The notes below the pieces were generated by a model. The model saw nothing but the letters and a program-made list of their open reading frames with translations. It ran no database searches and was not told the origin of the DNA. DNA of 64,000 bases, taken from assembly GCF_037325665.1 (NCBI RefSeq), contig NC_090254.1, positions 18,059,723-18,123,722 of the forward strand. Reading direction: 5' to 3'. Of this stretch, positions 23,060 to 49,923 are shown piece after piece. The number at the start of each line of letters is the position of its first letter. The stretch's first letter is position 1. A program made the position numbers and the translations under genes. The DNA comes from Littorina saxatilis (lineage: Eukaryota; Mollusca; Gastropoda; Littorinimorpha; Littorinidae).

Positions 23060-24940
23060 CGCAAAGGATTCCGGGAAATTGCTTCTCATGTCAATATTTT
23101 CCGCATTTTAGTGTTATTTGGAAAATATTTTAATTCCTTGAAAACGAAATAATGTAATCATAAAATCAAATGCTGTTGCAAGCCTGTCTAAAAAAAATTG
23201 GATGAATTGGATTTATTATGCTAAATAGGTATATTTCTCTGACTTTCGTTTGCAAAGTTACCTCCCTTGTCCGATTTGTTAATTGATTGAATTTGTAGGA
23301 ACGCGAACTGTTGGCTAGTAGGGTTGATGGCATTTTGGGGGGGGGGGGGGGGGGGGGATCAGCAAAACTAAAGACTTCAATCATCGAAGACATAAATAGC
23401 GGAGTTAGGTTATGTGACTCGGAGTGACTCAGCTGCCAGCTGAATTTTAAGGCTGGGGTGTATACCCCGTGTAAAAGTGTTAATGTTTTACTTTTAGACG
23501 TGACATTTTCAAAGTCTACGGAGTAGTGATAAGGCCAGAAATAACAAATATAATAGAATATAACGTGCTACATAATAACGACAGAAACTTGAATATGGGG
23601 TATCACACTTTTCACGAAAATACAAATCACCGTAGTATACTAAGATTCTACTTTGTCTTTGGATACAGGTCAGTAAACACAAGCACATGATACCTGTGAT
23701 GTAAACAAATCGGCAACAATCAAATGATAATATCCGTGAAGAACCCTGACTAAGGAACTAAATAGAACACCAAAAACAGTTACTTTACGGGTCAATTGGA
23801 CAAAAGAACACATTTCCACCCACTTTTGAAACTGTATTTCAAGCATTGAAGTTTACTAGAAACACAAATTAACATGAAATTAAACCGTGTAAAAGTGATA
23901 AAACAAATTCTGAAACTTTCTACTCCAAGATTTAACCTCAGTTCAAATAAAAATAACTTTTAACGAGCTAAAATTTAAAAATGTTATGCCTAAAAAAAAA
24001 CACAATAGAAAATCTTAGTAATTTCTTCACAGGCTGAGTATTGTTATTGTGTGTGACAAAGTCTTGTTCTCCATATTCAGGTTATTGTAGAAATTAGCAT
24101 AAATATGTTTGAACGTAAAACGTCCAAAAAGACTCATGAATCGGAGGAAGAAGAAGAAGAAGAAGAAGAAGAAGAAGATATTATAGGCCATAGTGTTAAG
24201 TCCTTTGTTATTTTTTGCCTTTTTTTCTTTGAACTCACTTTAAAATCCGTGTTTTTAAAAATTTCTTATCACCTTTAAAGGGGTAGACCACCAGCCTTAA
24301 TGTAACGGTGGTACAACTGAACAGCTTGGTGACACTCAGTGGCAACACGTAAAAGATAAATACTTGCACTGTTGTCATTTGACTTGTCCGTCAACTCAAC
24401 ACTTCCACCGTTCAAGCGCAGGAACCCAGTTTATTACCCCCCCCCCCCCCCCCCCCCCCCCAACCCCCATCCCCGTGCCAGCGTAGGTTATACCCTGTCA
24501 GTCTCTCTGTCTGTTTGTTATTCTGTCCGAAGTTATGAGACCTCCTATGTTTATCAACTTTGGTGTGAGGAACACGTCGTACCATGATTGTTGTTGTTGA
24601 TGTTGTAGTCTGGGGACTCGTGGCAAGAATACACCACAATACTGCAAATCGTTGAACAAATTGTAGTTTTCTCAGCAATTGCACATAAAAGTACAAAGAA
24701 TCGATTAAGAGGATGACACAAGTCATCCAGCAAGTATGAAAGGGTGAAAAAATTAATTCTAGTAAATAAAAATCGTTTCGAAGGTAAACAACGCAGCGCG
24801 GGAGATAACTCCGTTGTTGTTGTTGAAGCGGGGTGCAAGGTGGGATTGAGTGTGGGAGGGGGGAGGCGTACAATGTCGAGGTTCGGCTGGGAGTAGTATG
24901 GGCCGATGTATCCCCTACTCCTGATTTTCTAGATTTCGTA
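23060..24940. other. Upstream intergenic region of TARDBP, simple repeats only
   Basis: No gene is recognised. It holds a G homopolymer of ~22 (23336-23357), a (GAA)n run (about 24143-24178), a C homopolymer of ~24 (24438-24461) and several short TTG runs. The rest is AT-rich with no clear structure. Confidence 0.6.
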
Positions 24941-24949
24941 GATTTTCAC

Positions 24950-25010
24950 GTTTGTGTGTGTGTGTGTGTACGTGTGTGTGTGTGTTGTGTGTGTGTGTGT
25001 GTGTGTGTGT

Positions 25011-25049
<39 letters not shown>
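24950..25049. repeat. Compound GT/CT microsatellite
   Basis: (GT)n with minor interruptions from 24952 to 25014 is followed directly by (CT)n to 25049. Cysteine/valine and serine/leucine frames across it are artefacts. Confidence 0.95.
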
Positions 25050-25050
<1 letters not shown>

Positions 25051-25742
25051 TGATCTATCGCTGTACGAGTTATACTGATGGACACGAAGTTGGTCCACTT
25101 TCAATATTTAATATAAAGATTGGGTCCGTACAGTCGGTACTAAATGTACTAAGAACATATATAAACTGTACAAAAACAAGTGTTGACCCTAAACGGGGAC
25201 CAAGACACCGCCAGTCCCTATCTAGAAGAATGTCAAGTTACTCACTTTACCTTCAGTTCTAACAAAAAAATTGTGTCAAATCGCCCCAAGAGTTATATGT
25301 ACAGTTCAGCTTGGGGGTTATTGTTTGACCACCCACCAGGAATACCTTAAAATAAACGTTTGAGCACTACATTTTGTTGTGTTTGTTATTCGAATCGTTT
25401 TAGCCCTGCATGGCCCGGCACGGTGAAATGTACATGCGTCAGCTATACTGTGGGTTTGACTTCCTCAATCCAACGGTCTTGATCTGCTTTGACGAATGGG
25501 TATCTATGAAAACTAAATAAATAATGATGACGACCGGACTCCTGACAGGGGACACTGCAAACCGCTCGCTGATTAAACTTCATTTAATTATTTGGCATAG
25601 TTTTTGAGCAGTTATGAGCAAATCATTGAAGGTGTTTCTAAATTACAATACAGCGAATGTCCGATGAACTTTTTAAGGTCCAAACCGTCAGAAAACTTTC
25701 CAAGATGGCGGCTTAGACAATACAGTATATCTTTAAGAAAGG

Positions 25743-26150
25743 AAACAGAGACTGAGAGAGAGAAAAGAGAGAGAGAAAGCCGAAGACAGAAAGACCGTCT
25801 GAGACGGACGGACAGACACGCGCGTGCGCCGCACACTGACACGCACGCACGCATGTGGGCACACATACATACACACACACACACACAAACATGAGCGCGC
25901 ACAGTGGACGCACGCACAAAACACACACACACGAACAGACACACAGACACACAGACTTTACCTTTCAGGAAGGAAACAAAGCCTGAGAGAGAGAGAGAGA
26001 GAGAGAGAGGTAGAGAAAGAGTAAGAGAGAGAGAGAGAGAGAGAGTGGCGGACGGACGTACGGACAGACAGACAGAGGTCTAGCAAGCACCAGAAAGAGA
26101 GCGAGAGAGCGAGCGAACGAGATGGAGAGAGAAAAAGAGGGCGCACGGAC
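25743..26150. repeat. Complex GA / CA / GACA microsatellite cluster
   Basis: Alternating (GA)n, (CA)n, (CG/CA)n and GACGGACGGACAGACAGACA-type units run for about 400 bp. The stretch 25050-25740 to its left shows nothing recognisable apart from a YY1-type word at about 25702. All long frames across the cluster are artefacts. Confidence 0.9.
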
Positions 26151-26359
26151 TGTGACTTTGAGAGAGGAATACCCAGAACAGTAGTACGGTGCCGGGAAGA
26201 TCAAAGCCCGATGGTATACGCCGCCGCTAAGCGTGAGTGAGGATGCAATGACCTCAGGGTGTACACAAAACTTACTAATCCGGTTCATGGTCGATTAGCC
26301 ACATGATACATCCTCTCCTACTGATACATTGGCCATTGAACGCGTTATGAAAAACTAAT

Positions 26360-26882
26360 GTGGACTGGGTGGCCGAGTGGTAACGCACTTGCGCTCGGAA
26401 GCGAGAGGTTGCGAGTTCGACCCTGGGTCAGGGCGTTTGCAATTTTCTCCCCCCTTTCCTAACCTAGGTGGTGGATTCAAGTGCTAGTCTTTCGGATGAG
26501 ACGAAAAACCGAGGTCCCTTCGTGTACACTACATTGGGGTGTGCACGTTAAAGATCCCACGATTGACAAAAGGGTCTTTCCTGGCAAAATTGTATAGGCA
26601 TAGATAAAAATGTCCACCAAAATACCCGTGTGACTTGGAATAATAGGCCGTGAAAAGTAGGATATGCACCGAAATGGCTGCGATCTGCTTGCCGATGTGA
26701 ATGCGTGATGTATTGTGTAAAAAAAATTCCATCTCACACGGCATAAATAAATCCCTGCGCCTTGAATATGTGCGCGATATAAATTGCATAAAAATAAAAA
26801 TAAAAACAATAAATAAATCCCTGCGCTTAGAACTGTACCCACGGAATACGCGCGATATAAGCCTCATATTGATTGATTGATT
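26360..26882 (+). mobile_element. tRNA-derived SINE, full length
   Basis: The head (26367-26440) has box A (TGGCCGAGTGG) and box B (GGTTGCGAGTTCGACCC) of a Ser/Leu-like tRNA. The body includes TTTCGGATGAGACG and AAACCGAGGTCCC, phrases I remember from an old conserved SINE central domain of animals (Nin-DC type). The 3' end has GCGCGATATAAGCC and a (TTGA)n-type tail. An internal 'aaataaatccctgcgc' phrase occurs twice, so the 3' module is partly duplicated. 37788-38205 is nearly identical on the minus strand. Confidence 0.8.
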
Positions 26883-27540
26883 AATTGAGCATTAGAAAAA
26901 AAAAACTAATTTTGTTTCAGATGTTTTGACATTTTTCGCATTGAAACGGGTTCTTTGTTTATAAAGCTAGGCTATTCGGTGAACGTTGTTCTGTTTTATA
27001 TATTTTTCGACATCATGATTTTTGCGTAAGAATTTGCTCAAACAAGAGAAATTTACGGATCGCTCACAGCAAATGTCTCTCCCGATTCCGTGTAAAATTA
27101 TTGCACCCTTTTCCCGGTATCCAAGGACTACTACTAACTTTAGTAGTAGTCCTTGCCGGTATCCAAACTAAAGCATTCTGAGGGTGGGCCCCTTTGAGGC
27201 TGGGGGAAGGGGGGGGGGGGGGGGTGGGGGGCACAGTTTCTGCCTGGCTGCCCACATAGATGACACCATCACGTTTCACTGATGTCGTCACAACCATTTT
27301 TATTGGTTCTCACCTCACCCTGAGGTCAGTATCTTCCCGTCCTCGGTAGGCCTTCGTGGGTGTGATTTTGAACTATTCCTTGTCCTAGACGAGTTTCCTG
27401 ACACAGTTAACGACCCTAATCTGGCCGGGTTTGACTTCCGCGTGTCTTTCTCCTAGGAAAGCTGCCTATCGGGGCTGACGAGTCTTTCCAACCCGGCGCT
27501 TGTGCAAGCAGCAAAACTGGGAGCAAGCTCCTCGTCTGCC
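26883..27540. other. Intergenic stretch with a perfect small hairpin and a poly-G tract
   Basis: No gene is recognised. A perfect 15-bp stem (CAAGGACTACTACTA, 27122-27136, with its complement at 27141-27155, loop ACTT) lies between two copies of GGTATCC. A G-rich tract follows at 27204-27230. Confidence 0.6.
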
Positions 27541-28107
27541 AGTTTGACCGTTTGGATGTGGGAGTATAGGTCCTCTTCCGCCTTCACAGCCGTTGGGAAT
27601 ATGCTCTCCTCGTCTAGTACTAGTTTATTCAGGTGGCCGTCTCTGGAACGCTCTTCCGAATGCCTTACGGGAAGCTACCAGCACAGATTCTTTCAAAAAC
27701 AAATATATATCCCATTTAATGAAAATAGTGTATATTCTTGATTGTTATGTCCTTTGGGACACAGTCACTCACTTTTGATTTATTGTTTTGTTCACGAAAT
27801 TATGATGTTCTGCATACTATCCATTGTGTTGCAGAGTTGATGTTCTATTGCATAGTATTCTGACTCTAATTGACTTGCAAATTTTTGCTTTGCACCTTGT
27901 CATGAACATTTATAAACTACAATGTTTCATATAATGCACTTATGTACATAAACCTATACTGTTTTACTAATTATGTAAGTATGTAGTAGTAGTTATTATA
28001 GTAGATTTAGTCCCTCTTTAGGGCGAGGGCCAGATGCAAAAAAGTATACCAATGCTTATTCTGTTACCCTCGTAAAATAAAGAATTGTCATTGTCATTGC
28101 TGTTGGG
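27540..28107 (+). mobile_element. CR1/jockey-type LINE 3' end fragment
   Basis: A short frame near 27615-27720 reads GGRLWNALPNALREATSTDSF, the typical end of a non-LTR reverse transcriptase ORF ('LWN.LP..IR.A.S..SFK'). A 3' UTR follows and ends in AATAAAGAATTGTCATTGTC, a short tandem tail of the kind CR1/L2-like LINEs carry. It is strongly 5'-truncated. 'ccgccttcacagccgt' recurs at 27580, 28127 and in part at 28435. Confidence 0.65.
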
Positions 28108-28254
28108 AGTATGCTCTCCTCCTCCGCCTTCACAGCCGTAAAAAGTAAATTTTAAGGGGCTTTTTGTCCGTCAGGTCTTAATTGCCTCTATTGGACATGA
28201 ATTGGTTTATACGATTCGAGTTTTACGCCCTCACGGCTTTTTGATGTTTGCGTG

Positions 28255-28437
28255 TTTAGGTGGTATCAGCCATCTACACTTGTGGTAGAATGACCAAGAT
28301 CTTTAACGTGTCATTGTGGTGACACGGGGGTGGGAGATGGATACCGTCTTCGGGTCTGCACATAAAGTTGACCCGTGTCCGGATTCGATCACAAGTCCAG
28401 TGCTCTACCACCTGAGCTACCCGGGCCCCCAGTTCAC
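28255..28437 (-). repeat. tRNA-headed SINE fragment
   Basis: The minus strand from 28437 begins GGGCCCGGGTAGCTCAGG, a clear box A with a D-arm, then an anticodon-arm-like GACTTGTGATCG and AATCCGGACACGGGTCAAC. The T-arm is partly deleted, so it is not a working tRNA. 'cacgttaaagatc' near 28300 resembles the SINE body at 26360-26882. Confidence 0.6.
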
Positions 28438-28576
28438 AGCCGTTGGGACGTCTGGTCTTTTTGTAGGTTGCCCATACACGTGACATTGGGGTTAGGTTCA
28501 TGGGCACCAGTGCGTGTCCACGCACCGGTGGGCCTGCGTGCCGCATCCGTTTTTGAGGCCAAACCTCCTCCGCGCC

Positions 28577-28862
28577 CTCGCCATAGACGAATCAGTTCCG
28601 AAAATAATTCCGTTGGATTTGTATAGATTGTGGAAGAGTGATTACCCTTGCCAAAACCTCTGATAAACATCGGAAGCGCCAATCACCCATAGCGAGGGGT
28701 GTATATCAGAAACACGTGTTCATGTCCACGTGTTCGGACATATCCCTCGCTAGTGATTGGGCCCCTCCAATGTTTGTCAGAGGTTTTGGCAAGGGTAAAT
28801 CACTCTTCCACAATCTATACAAACCCGACGGAGTTATTTCCGAAAATCGTCCACTCTGCCTG
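28577..28862. repeat. Long imperfect palindrome (foldback element)
   Basis: Two arms of ~130 bp face each other around a centre near 28715 (AACACGTGTTCATGTCC). Arms share GTATAGATTGTGGAAGAGTG, CCCTTGCCAAAACCTCTGA and CAATCAC with their reverse complements. No coding content. It is likely a foldback MITE. Confidence 0.75.
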
Positions 28863-29793
28863 GGAGCATAAGGCCCCCAGTTACCACCCAACACCTCATG
28901 GAGGGTTGCTTAATAGCTTGCTTAGGACTTGTGTTGAGGCTTAAATGGCAGGGCTGCTCTCTTTTTCACCGGTGCTGCGTGCAGCTAGGCTAGCTAGCGG
29001 TGAAGGCGAGATGTAACAAGCACATATGTACGCCAACACCCTTTGGACGCATCACACAACCATTTGTTGGGCAACAAAAACATTCGCTCCCATATAATTT
29101 CATTCAAACTTGTTATGCCCTTAAATGCATTCACCTTGGCTATTTGGCACACTTACAGGAGCCACGTGACCGCCACTCAGTTAAGGGTTCCTCCAAAGTC
29201 GACCTGACAAAAACGTAGGAAAACATATACACATTTAGAGGCAGATAGACATACGCGTAGGCAGGCAAAAACAAACTCGCCAATGTAAGGCAGAAACGGT
29301 TTCGTCACGACAAAATGTGCCATGTTTCTTATCTCTGTAAAGGGCGTTACGAGAGCCATGACTTGTACTATGTAGCACGATAATGATGTATCATATACCC
29401 GTTTTCTGACCAGCTATAAAAGATAAGACCATCAACATGTCTTGTTTTATGGACGGTGGCCCATTTTGTGAGAGAGCTTCCAGCGTTCACTTTTAGTGTG
29501 CATGCTCAGAGGGAACAACTGACTGAACTATCTAACTTGGCCTGCCGCTGTGGTGAAAGCCCTAGACTAAGAAAATCTACATTTAATTTTGTAGTAAAGC
29601 AACTGTTGTGATACTGATTTTGACCGCTGTTTTGACGTAAAGAACCGTACAAGCAAGCGGATTGTTTTGCAGTCTTTGCAATTTTTTTCTTCTCCAGAAG
29701 ATACCGAAGAATCTTCGAAAATACCAATTGTGATTTTCGAACATCTTACCACACACACAAAACTATAAGCTCTATCGCGATCGTTTCACCAAA
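28863..29793 (+). promoter_or_regulatory. Upstream region of the VCBS gene with a TATA box candidate
   Basis: TATAAAAG at about 29415-29422 is a canonical TATA box about 375 bp upstream of the start codon. A TATAAG at 29763 is nearer but weaker. The rest is single-copy-looking sequence with no recognised gene. The transcription start is not fixed by sequence alone. Confidence 0.35.
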
Positions 29794-44808
<15,015 letters not shown>

Positions 44809-44835
44809 GTTACCGTATGGGTGGTGAGGTGTGTG

Positions 44836-45320
44836 CTTTTTGGCTCACGAAGTGTAGCCTATGCGATCGTAACTTTGTCTGTCTGTGCGTTTGTGCGTGT
44901 GTGTGTGTGTGTGTGTGTGTGCGTGTGTATGTCTGTGGTAGAAACTTTAACATTTCCGAGTCTATGTGTGAGTGGTTATCCAAGACTATGGATAAAGCTC
45001 GCATAAGATTACGTCACGGTCAAAAGTGTTTGACGTCAATTAATGCATCATGACGGCATGCCTCCCTGTAGTCTTTCTCTCTCGCGTGGTGTGTGTGGTC
45101 TCGGTCATTGTTATTTTGAGCGGGCCGAGACTATTTGGCAGTCGTGTCCCTGTAAGTAGGCTACATGCAGACAGACAGATCTAGATCTAGTGTCTCTCTT
45201 TCTTGCACAGGGTCACCTAAGCTTACTGTGTGTGTGGGTGTGTATGTGTGACGGAATGATTGAGTTTGTGTTACTGTTTGTCTATTTCTTACGTGAGCCT
45301 TGAAGGCTTCGCCTCTTGTC
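44836..45320 (-). mobile_element. HINE-B copy 2 (Helentron-like), in or beside the VCBS 3' UTR
   Basis: It has the same structure as 31412-31916. The minus-strand start is ACAAGAGGCGAAGCCTTCAA, then GGCTCACGTAAG; the end is a hairpin GGCTACACTTCGTGAGCC followed by AAAAA. A short GT tract lies at 44897-44923. 'gtgtgacggaatgattgag' and 'tttgtgttactgtttgtc' match the first copy. It starts 28 bp after the VCBS stop codon, so it probably lies in the 3' UTR. Confidence 0.65.
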
Positions 45321-45481
45321 TTTGTAAATGCTTGATTGATTTGTCTGTACCTACGTTTGTTGATGGTATTGTGCCGGTGTTTACTTTTAAAAGTGGATTT
45401 TAGTTTTTTTTGTTTTTTTTTCACTGTATCAGGGAAGTCGGTTGCAGTTTGACAACCTCCATTTTCTGTTTTGCGATCCTT

Positions 45482-45640
45482 ATTTGAACCCGAAGTCGAC
45501 TTCGCGAAGACTTTGCGAAGACTTCGCGAAGTGTTTTTTTTACCAAGAATGTCAGTACATGCATGCAGTGCAAAAGCTTCGTGCAGCAAGCTTCGCAGAA
45601 TAGACTTTGCGATGTCGACTTCGGCCAGGTAATTTGAGGC
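45482..45640. repeat. Cluster of GACTTCGCGAAG palindromic words
   Basis: GTCGACTTCGCGAAG is followed by ACTTTGCGAAG and ACTTCGCGAAG, then after 80 bases come AGCTTCGTGCAGCAAGCTTCG, CTTTGCGATG and GTCGACTTCGG. TTCGCGAA is self-complementary. It is a short array with inverted halves. It lies before the candidate VCBS poly(A) signal at 45698. Confidence 0.55.
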
Positions 45641-45697
45641 GTCATCAAAGTAGTGTTTGTTTGTGTCTGTGTGTCTGCGTGCGTGTGCAGCGGATAC

Positions 45698-45703
45698 AAT
45701 AAA
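45698..45703 (+). terminator. Candidate VCBS poly(A) signal
   Basis: AATAAA lies about 890 bp past the VCBS stop codon and is the first clear one seen downstream. If used, the 3' UTR would contain HINE-B copy 2. Confidence 0.3.
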
Positions 45704-45883
45704 AGCAGTGCCACTATCGCAAATTCGTTTATGCAGTTCTCACATCTGATGTATATTCTGCGACTTTAAAACATGGTCTTTGTCTTTACATCCTATTGTC
45801 ATTAAATTCAACCATTGCTGGGGTACATGTACAAACTGCGGAATTTTGTTTTCCGGGTTCACCGTAATTTTATCTTATACGTA

Positions 45884-46764
45884 CTTTTTACATTTAGTCA
45901 AGTTTTGACTAAATGTTTTAACATCGAGGGGGAATCGAAACGAGGGTCGTGGTGTATGTGTGTGCGTGTGTGCGTGCGTGTGTGCGTGCGTGCGTGCGTG
46001 CGTGTAGAGCGATTCAGACCAAACTACTGGACCGATCTTTATGAAATTTGACATGAGAGTTCCTGGGTATGATATCCCCGAACGTTTTTTTCATTTTTTT
46101 GATAAATGTCTTTGATGACGTCATATCCGGCTTTTCGTGAAAGTTGAGGCGGCACTGTCACGCTCTCATTTTTCAACTAAATTGGTTGAAATTTTGTCAG
46201 GTAGTCTTCGACGAAGCCCGGACTTCGGTATTGCATTTCAGCTTGGTGGCTTACAAATTAATTAATGACTTTGGTCATTAAAAATCTGAAAATTGTAAAA
46301 AAAAAAAAAAATTTCTAGAACAATCCAAATTTACATTCATCTTATTCTCCATCATTTGCTGATTCCAAAAACATATACATATGTTATATTTGGATTAAAA
46401 ACAAGCTCTGAAAATTAAATATATAAAAATTATTATCAAATTTTTTTTTTCGAAATCAATTTAAAAACACTTTCATCTTATTCCTTGTCGGTTCCTGATT
46501 CCAAAAACATATAGATATGATATGTTTGGATTCAAAACACGCTCAGAAAGTTAAAACGAAGAGAGGTACAGAAAAGCGTGCTATCCTTCTCAGCGCAACT
46601 ACTACCCCGCTCTTCTTGTCAATTTCACTGCCATCGCCATGAGCGGTGGACTGACGATGCTACGAGTATACGGTCTTGCTGAAACATTGCATTGCGTTCA
46701 GTTTCATTCTGTGAGTTCGACAGCTACTTGACTAAATGTTGTATTTTCGCCTTACGCGACTTGT
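45884..46764 (-). mobile_element. HINE-A copy 3 (complete)
   Basis: Read on the minus strand it starts AACAAGTCGCGTAAGGCGAA, has the subterminal motif ACATTTAGTCAAG, a CA/GT tract (45955-46004), and ends with the ACATTTAGTCAA hairpin followed by TAAAAAG. TGACGTCA is at about 46116. It is closely similar to 56801-57719 over its whole length. Confidence 0.7.
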
Positions 46765-47140
46765 TTCTTCTCTTTTTTGTTTAGTGATGATGAGCGTACG
46801 TACGTGCGTGCGAGAGCGCGAGCGTGTTTCTCTGTGTGTGTGCGTGTGTGTGCGCGCGCAAACGAAATCAAAGTCCCCCAGAGACGGAAGAGTCCAGAGC
46901 AGTGAACTAAGAGTTTTATATTTGGACTATCCAGAACCCGCTGAAAAAAAAATGAGAAAGTAAAATATGAATTCATCGAGCAACCAATGTTTCTCTAGCC
47001 ATGACTGAAGTGGCCAAAGTTCTTATAATTATGAATCTTATATCTGCAATTTGGAAAAAAAGAAACAATAACACTTTATATGGACCGTTGCACACAAAAC
47101 AAACCCCAACAGGGATGTACCAAAACAGTTTGCTTTTTTT

Positions 47141-47244
47141 TTTTTTTTAAGCTTCAAGTCTAAAATGCAATTCCATAGTCCGAACGGGGTCAAGGATAGT
47201 TTGACAATGGAATTTCTTGAAAAAATAGTCGCCACAGTTCGGCC
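47141..47244 (+). repeat. HINE-A internal fragment
   Basis: 'ttttaagcttcaagtctaaa', 'atgcaattccatagtccg' and 'gatagtttgac' match the middle of HINE-A copy 2 (about 9915-9990). It ends at the TTAA of the next MITE. The 46765-47140 stretch before it shows only short GCGT/GT runs. Confidence 0.5.
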
Positions 47245-47986
47245 TTAAAGGCACAGTAAGCCTCCCGTAAACCATCACAGAGCTCCCCGAGCGTCTAAAT
47301 ACAGTACAAGCATACTTCCATTTGAACGCTCACCGAACGGGAACATCCTGGCTGCTTTCTGTCGAGCGTGAGACATTTTCAAAGAATTTATTTTCGTAGA
47401 CTTGTTCCGTTAACAACAACGGCGCCTCGTTTTTGCGCTAGACCTAACTTTTAAAATCTAAATAATATATTGACAGCTTGTTACACAAACATTCTTTAAT
47501 CATAAAAGAATTCGTTTTTCATCAAGACAAGATCAGAACAATTCGAAGTTGTGAAAGTTTAAAAAAAAGAAAAGCCCGGAAGCAGGGTCACGCAAGGGTC
47601 GTAGCAGACGACGGCCGGTTTATCAGTGCAAATCGCCGTTCCTCTCAACAGTCAAAAGCCATCGCTAGAGTTCTTGTGAACCACAGCCGTTGTTTCGTGC
47701 ATAAAAAAAAACGTGCTATTGTAGATAAGCTCACGTCGAGTCGCATTCAAATGACTAACTATGACGACTGCATTGTGAAAAGGGAAAACTGGATCACACG
47801 GGTTCACGATGGCTCAGGGGTAAGATAAACCACGCAAAAATAAATTCTTTGAAAATTGTTCGCTCTTTACGGAGGGCACCTAGGATGTTCTCAATTGGTG
47901 AGTGTTTAAATGAAATGGTGTTTGTACTGTGTGTAAAAGCCTGACCGTATCTGTGATGGTTTACGGGAGGCTTACTCTGCCTTTAA
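47245..47986. mobile_element. TTAA-flanked MITE with long terminal inverted repeats (copy 1)
   Basis: The ends are TTAAAGGCACAGTAAGCCTC and its inverse CTTACTCTGCCTTTAA. Inverted similarity is imperfect but extends ~150 bp inward (CATTTGAACGCTCACC..., TTTTCAAAGAATTTATTTT). TTAA at both outer edges suggests a piggyBac-type target. Nearly identical to 62614-63353 (differences of a few bases). A 116-codon frame (47478-47828, ending WITRVHDGSGVR) is partly shared with the copy at 54751-55540, but no protein family is recognised. Confidence 0.75.
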
Positions 47987-48089
47987 CTTCTTTAAACGGG
48001 CGGATATGAGATAGCATGACACAAATTTCATATGTAAAGTTTCATGAAAGATCTGTCTTGTAGTTTTCTGCGAACTGCTTTACACAGTC

Positions 48090-48327
48090 ATGTACACACA
48101 CACACACACACACACCCTCCAAGCACCGGTCTGGCACTAGAACTGACTCACACACACACACACACACACACAACCAATCTCTATCTAGCACCGGTCTGGC
48201 ACTACAACACACACACACAACCAATCTCTATTTAGCACCGGTCAGGCACTAGATCTCTGTCTCTCACACACACACACACACACACAACCAATTTTTATCC
48301 AGCACCGGTCTGGCACTAGAACTCACT

Positions 48328-48382
<55 letters not shown>

Positions 48383-48687
48383 GCTACGACTGATGTCACT
48401 CATGCATTCACCACTGTCACTATCGCACCACCACTCTCATGCTAACACCGGTCGGGAACTCACTCTGGCATCATCACTGTCACTGTCACTGTGGCACCTC
48501 ATTCTCACTCTTTCTCACTCTGGTACACCCACTCTCACTCTGGCATCACCACTGTCACTCTGGCACCACCATTTTCACCTTGGTACCTGTCAATCTCTAT
48601 CTAGCACCGGTCCGGCACTAGAACACACACACACACACGCACACACACACGCAACCAATCTCTATTTAGCACCGGTCAGGCACTAGA

Positions 48688-48745
<58 letters not shown>

Positions 48746-48810
48746 CCAATTTTTATCCAGCACCGGTCTGGCACTAGAACTCACTCTCTCTCTCACACTC
48801 ACACACACGT

Positions 48811-48854
<44 letters not shown>

Positions 48855-49255
48855 GGCTACGACTGATGTCACTCATGCATTCACCACTGTCACTATCGCA
48901 CCACCACTCTCATTCTAACACCGGTCGGGAACTCACTCTGGCATCATCACTGTCACTGTCACTGTGGCACCTCATTCTCACTCTTTCTCACTCTGGCACC
49001 CCCACTCTCACTCTTCCATTACCACTAACTCTGGCACCACCATTTCCACTCTGGCGCCGGTCTGGAACCACCACATTAACTCTTGCTGCACCACTGTCAC
49101 TCTGGCACCATTCTCACTCCGGCACCGATCTGGAACCACCATTCTCACTTAAGAATTACGCTATTGGCACTGGTCTGGAACCAACAATTATGCTCGACAT
49201 CTACATGCACAGCGACACACACACACGAACACAAACACAGGCAGATTACGCAGGT
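48090..49255. repeat. CA microsatellite interleaved with a CACCGGTCTGGCACTAGA minisatellite
   Basis: The unit AGCACCGGTCTGGCACTAGA (with variants) alternates with (CA)n tracts at least eight times from 48115 to 48780. A block starting AGGCTACGACTGATGTCACT is duplicated at 48381 and 48853 (offset ~470 bp) and runs into 'ctctggcacc' units. No gene; threonine/histidine frames are artefacts. Confidence 0.85.
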
Positions 49256-49877
49256 ACCAGTCAATGAATGCAAAAAGGTATGCCAAATAGTAGTTTGTCA
49301 TGTTTCCTTTGCGTTGGGTTGTGGTGAATTACACAGCGGTTATCTGTTTGCGAGTTGCCTGGAACACGGTTTTTTAATAACATCTCTCGATCTTCACATA
49401 TTTTGCCATGTGAATAAGAACAGAACAATTTCGTCAAACATATTTCTTATTTTATCTGCATTGAATGAATTTACAACGTCCTTCTTGTTAATTGTTTATT
49501 CATAAAGACCACTTGTACTGAAGAAAATGTTTCCCCCTTTCAACGGGTGGAGTAGTGCGCCGGAGTAGTGTCCCTTGCGTAGAAACGTGGGCGAATAACA
49601 CGATCTGCGCATGCGGTGAAATCAACTGGAAAAGGAAAAAGACATAAACATGCCGAAAAACGATGTGCGCATCACCCGGAACTCGCAATAAGAGAAGTGC
49701 GCATGTGCGAGATCTAAAATGGCCGCGGAACTGTTAACTGGTGTATTGAGTAAAATGGCCGACTTCCGCCGCATTATGCTTTGATGATCGGAAGAGACCA
49801 GCCAATCACAGCCCCCGAATTCCCCCACGTGTTCATCAGAATAGCTATATAAAGTTGTAACTGAATAACAAGAGGCG
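49256..49877. other. Intergenic stretch, nothing recognised
   Basis: No gene, RNA or repeat family is recognised. It contains 'aaatggccgcgg' near 49718 and ends in an A homopolymer of ~20 (49879-49898). Confidence 0.4.
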
Positions 49878-49923
49878 AAAAAAAAAAAAAAAAAAAAAGG
49901 AGAACCCACTCCTCCTAGCGACC

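Noticed and set aside
48044-49267. Thr/His/Leu-rich frames
   Set aside because: Direct translations of CA tracts and the minisatellite.
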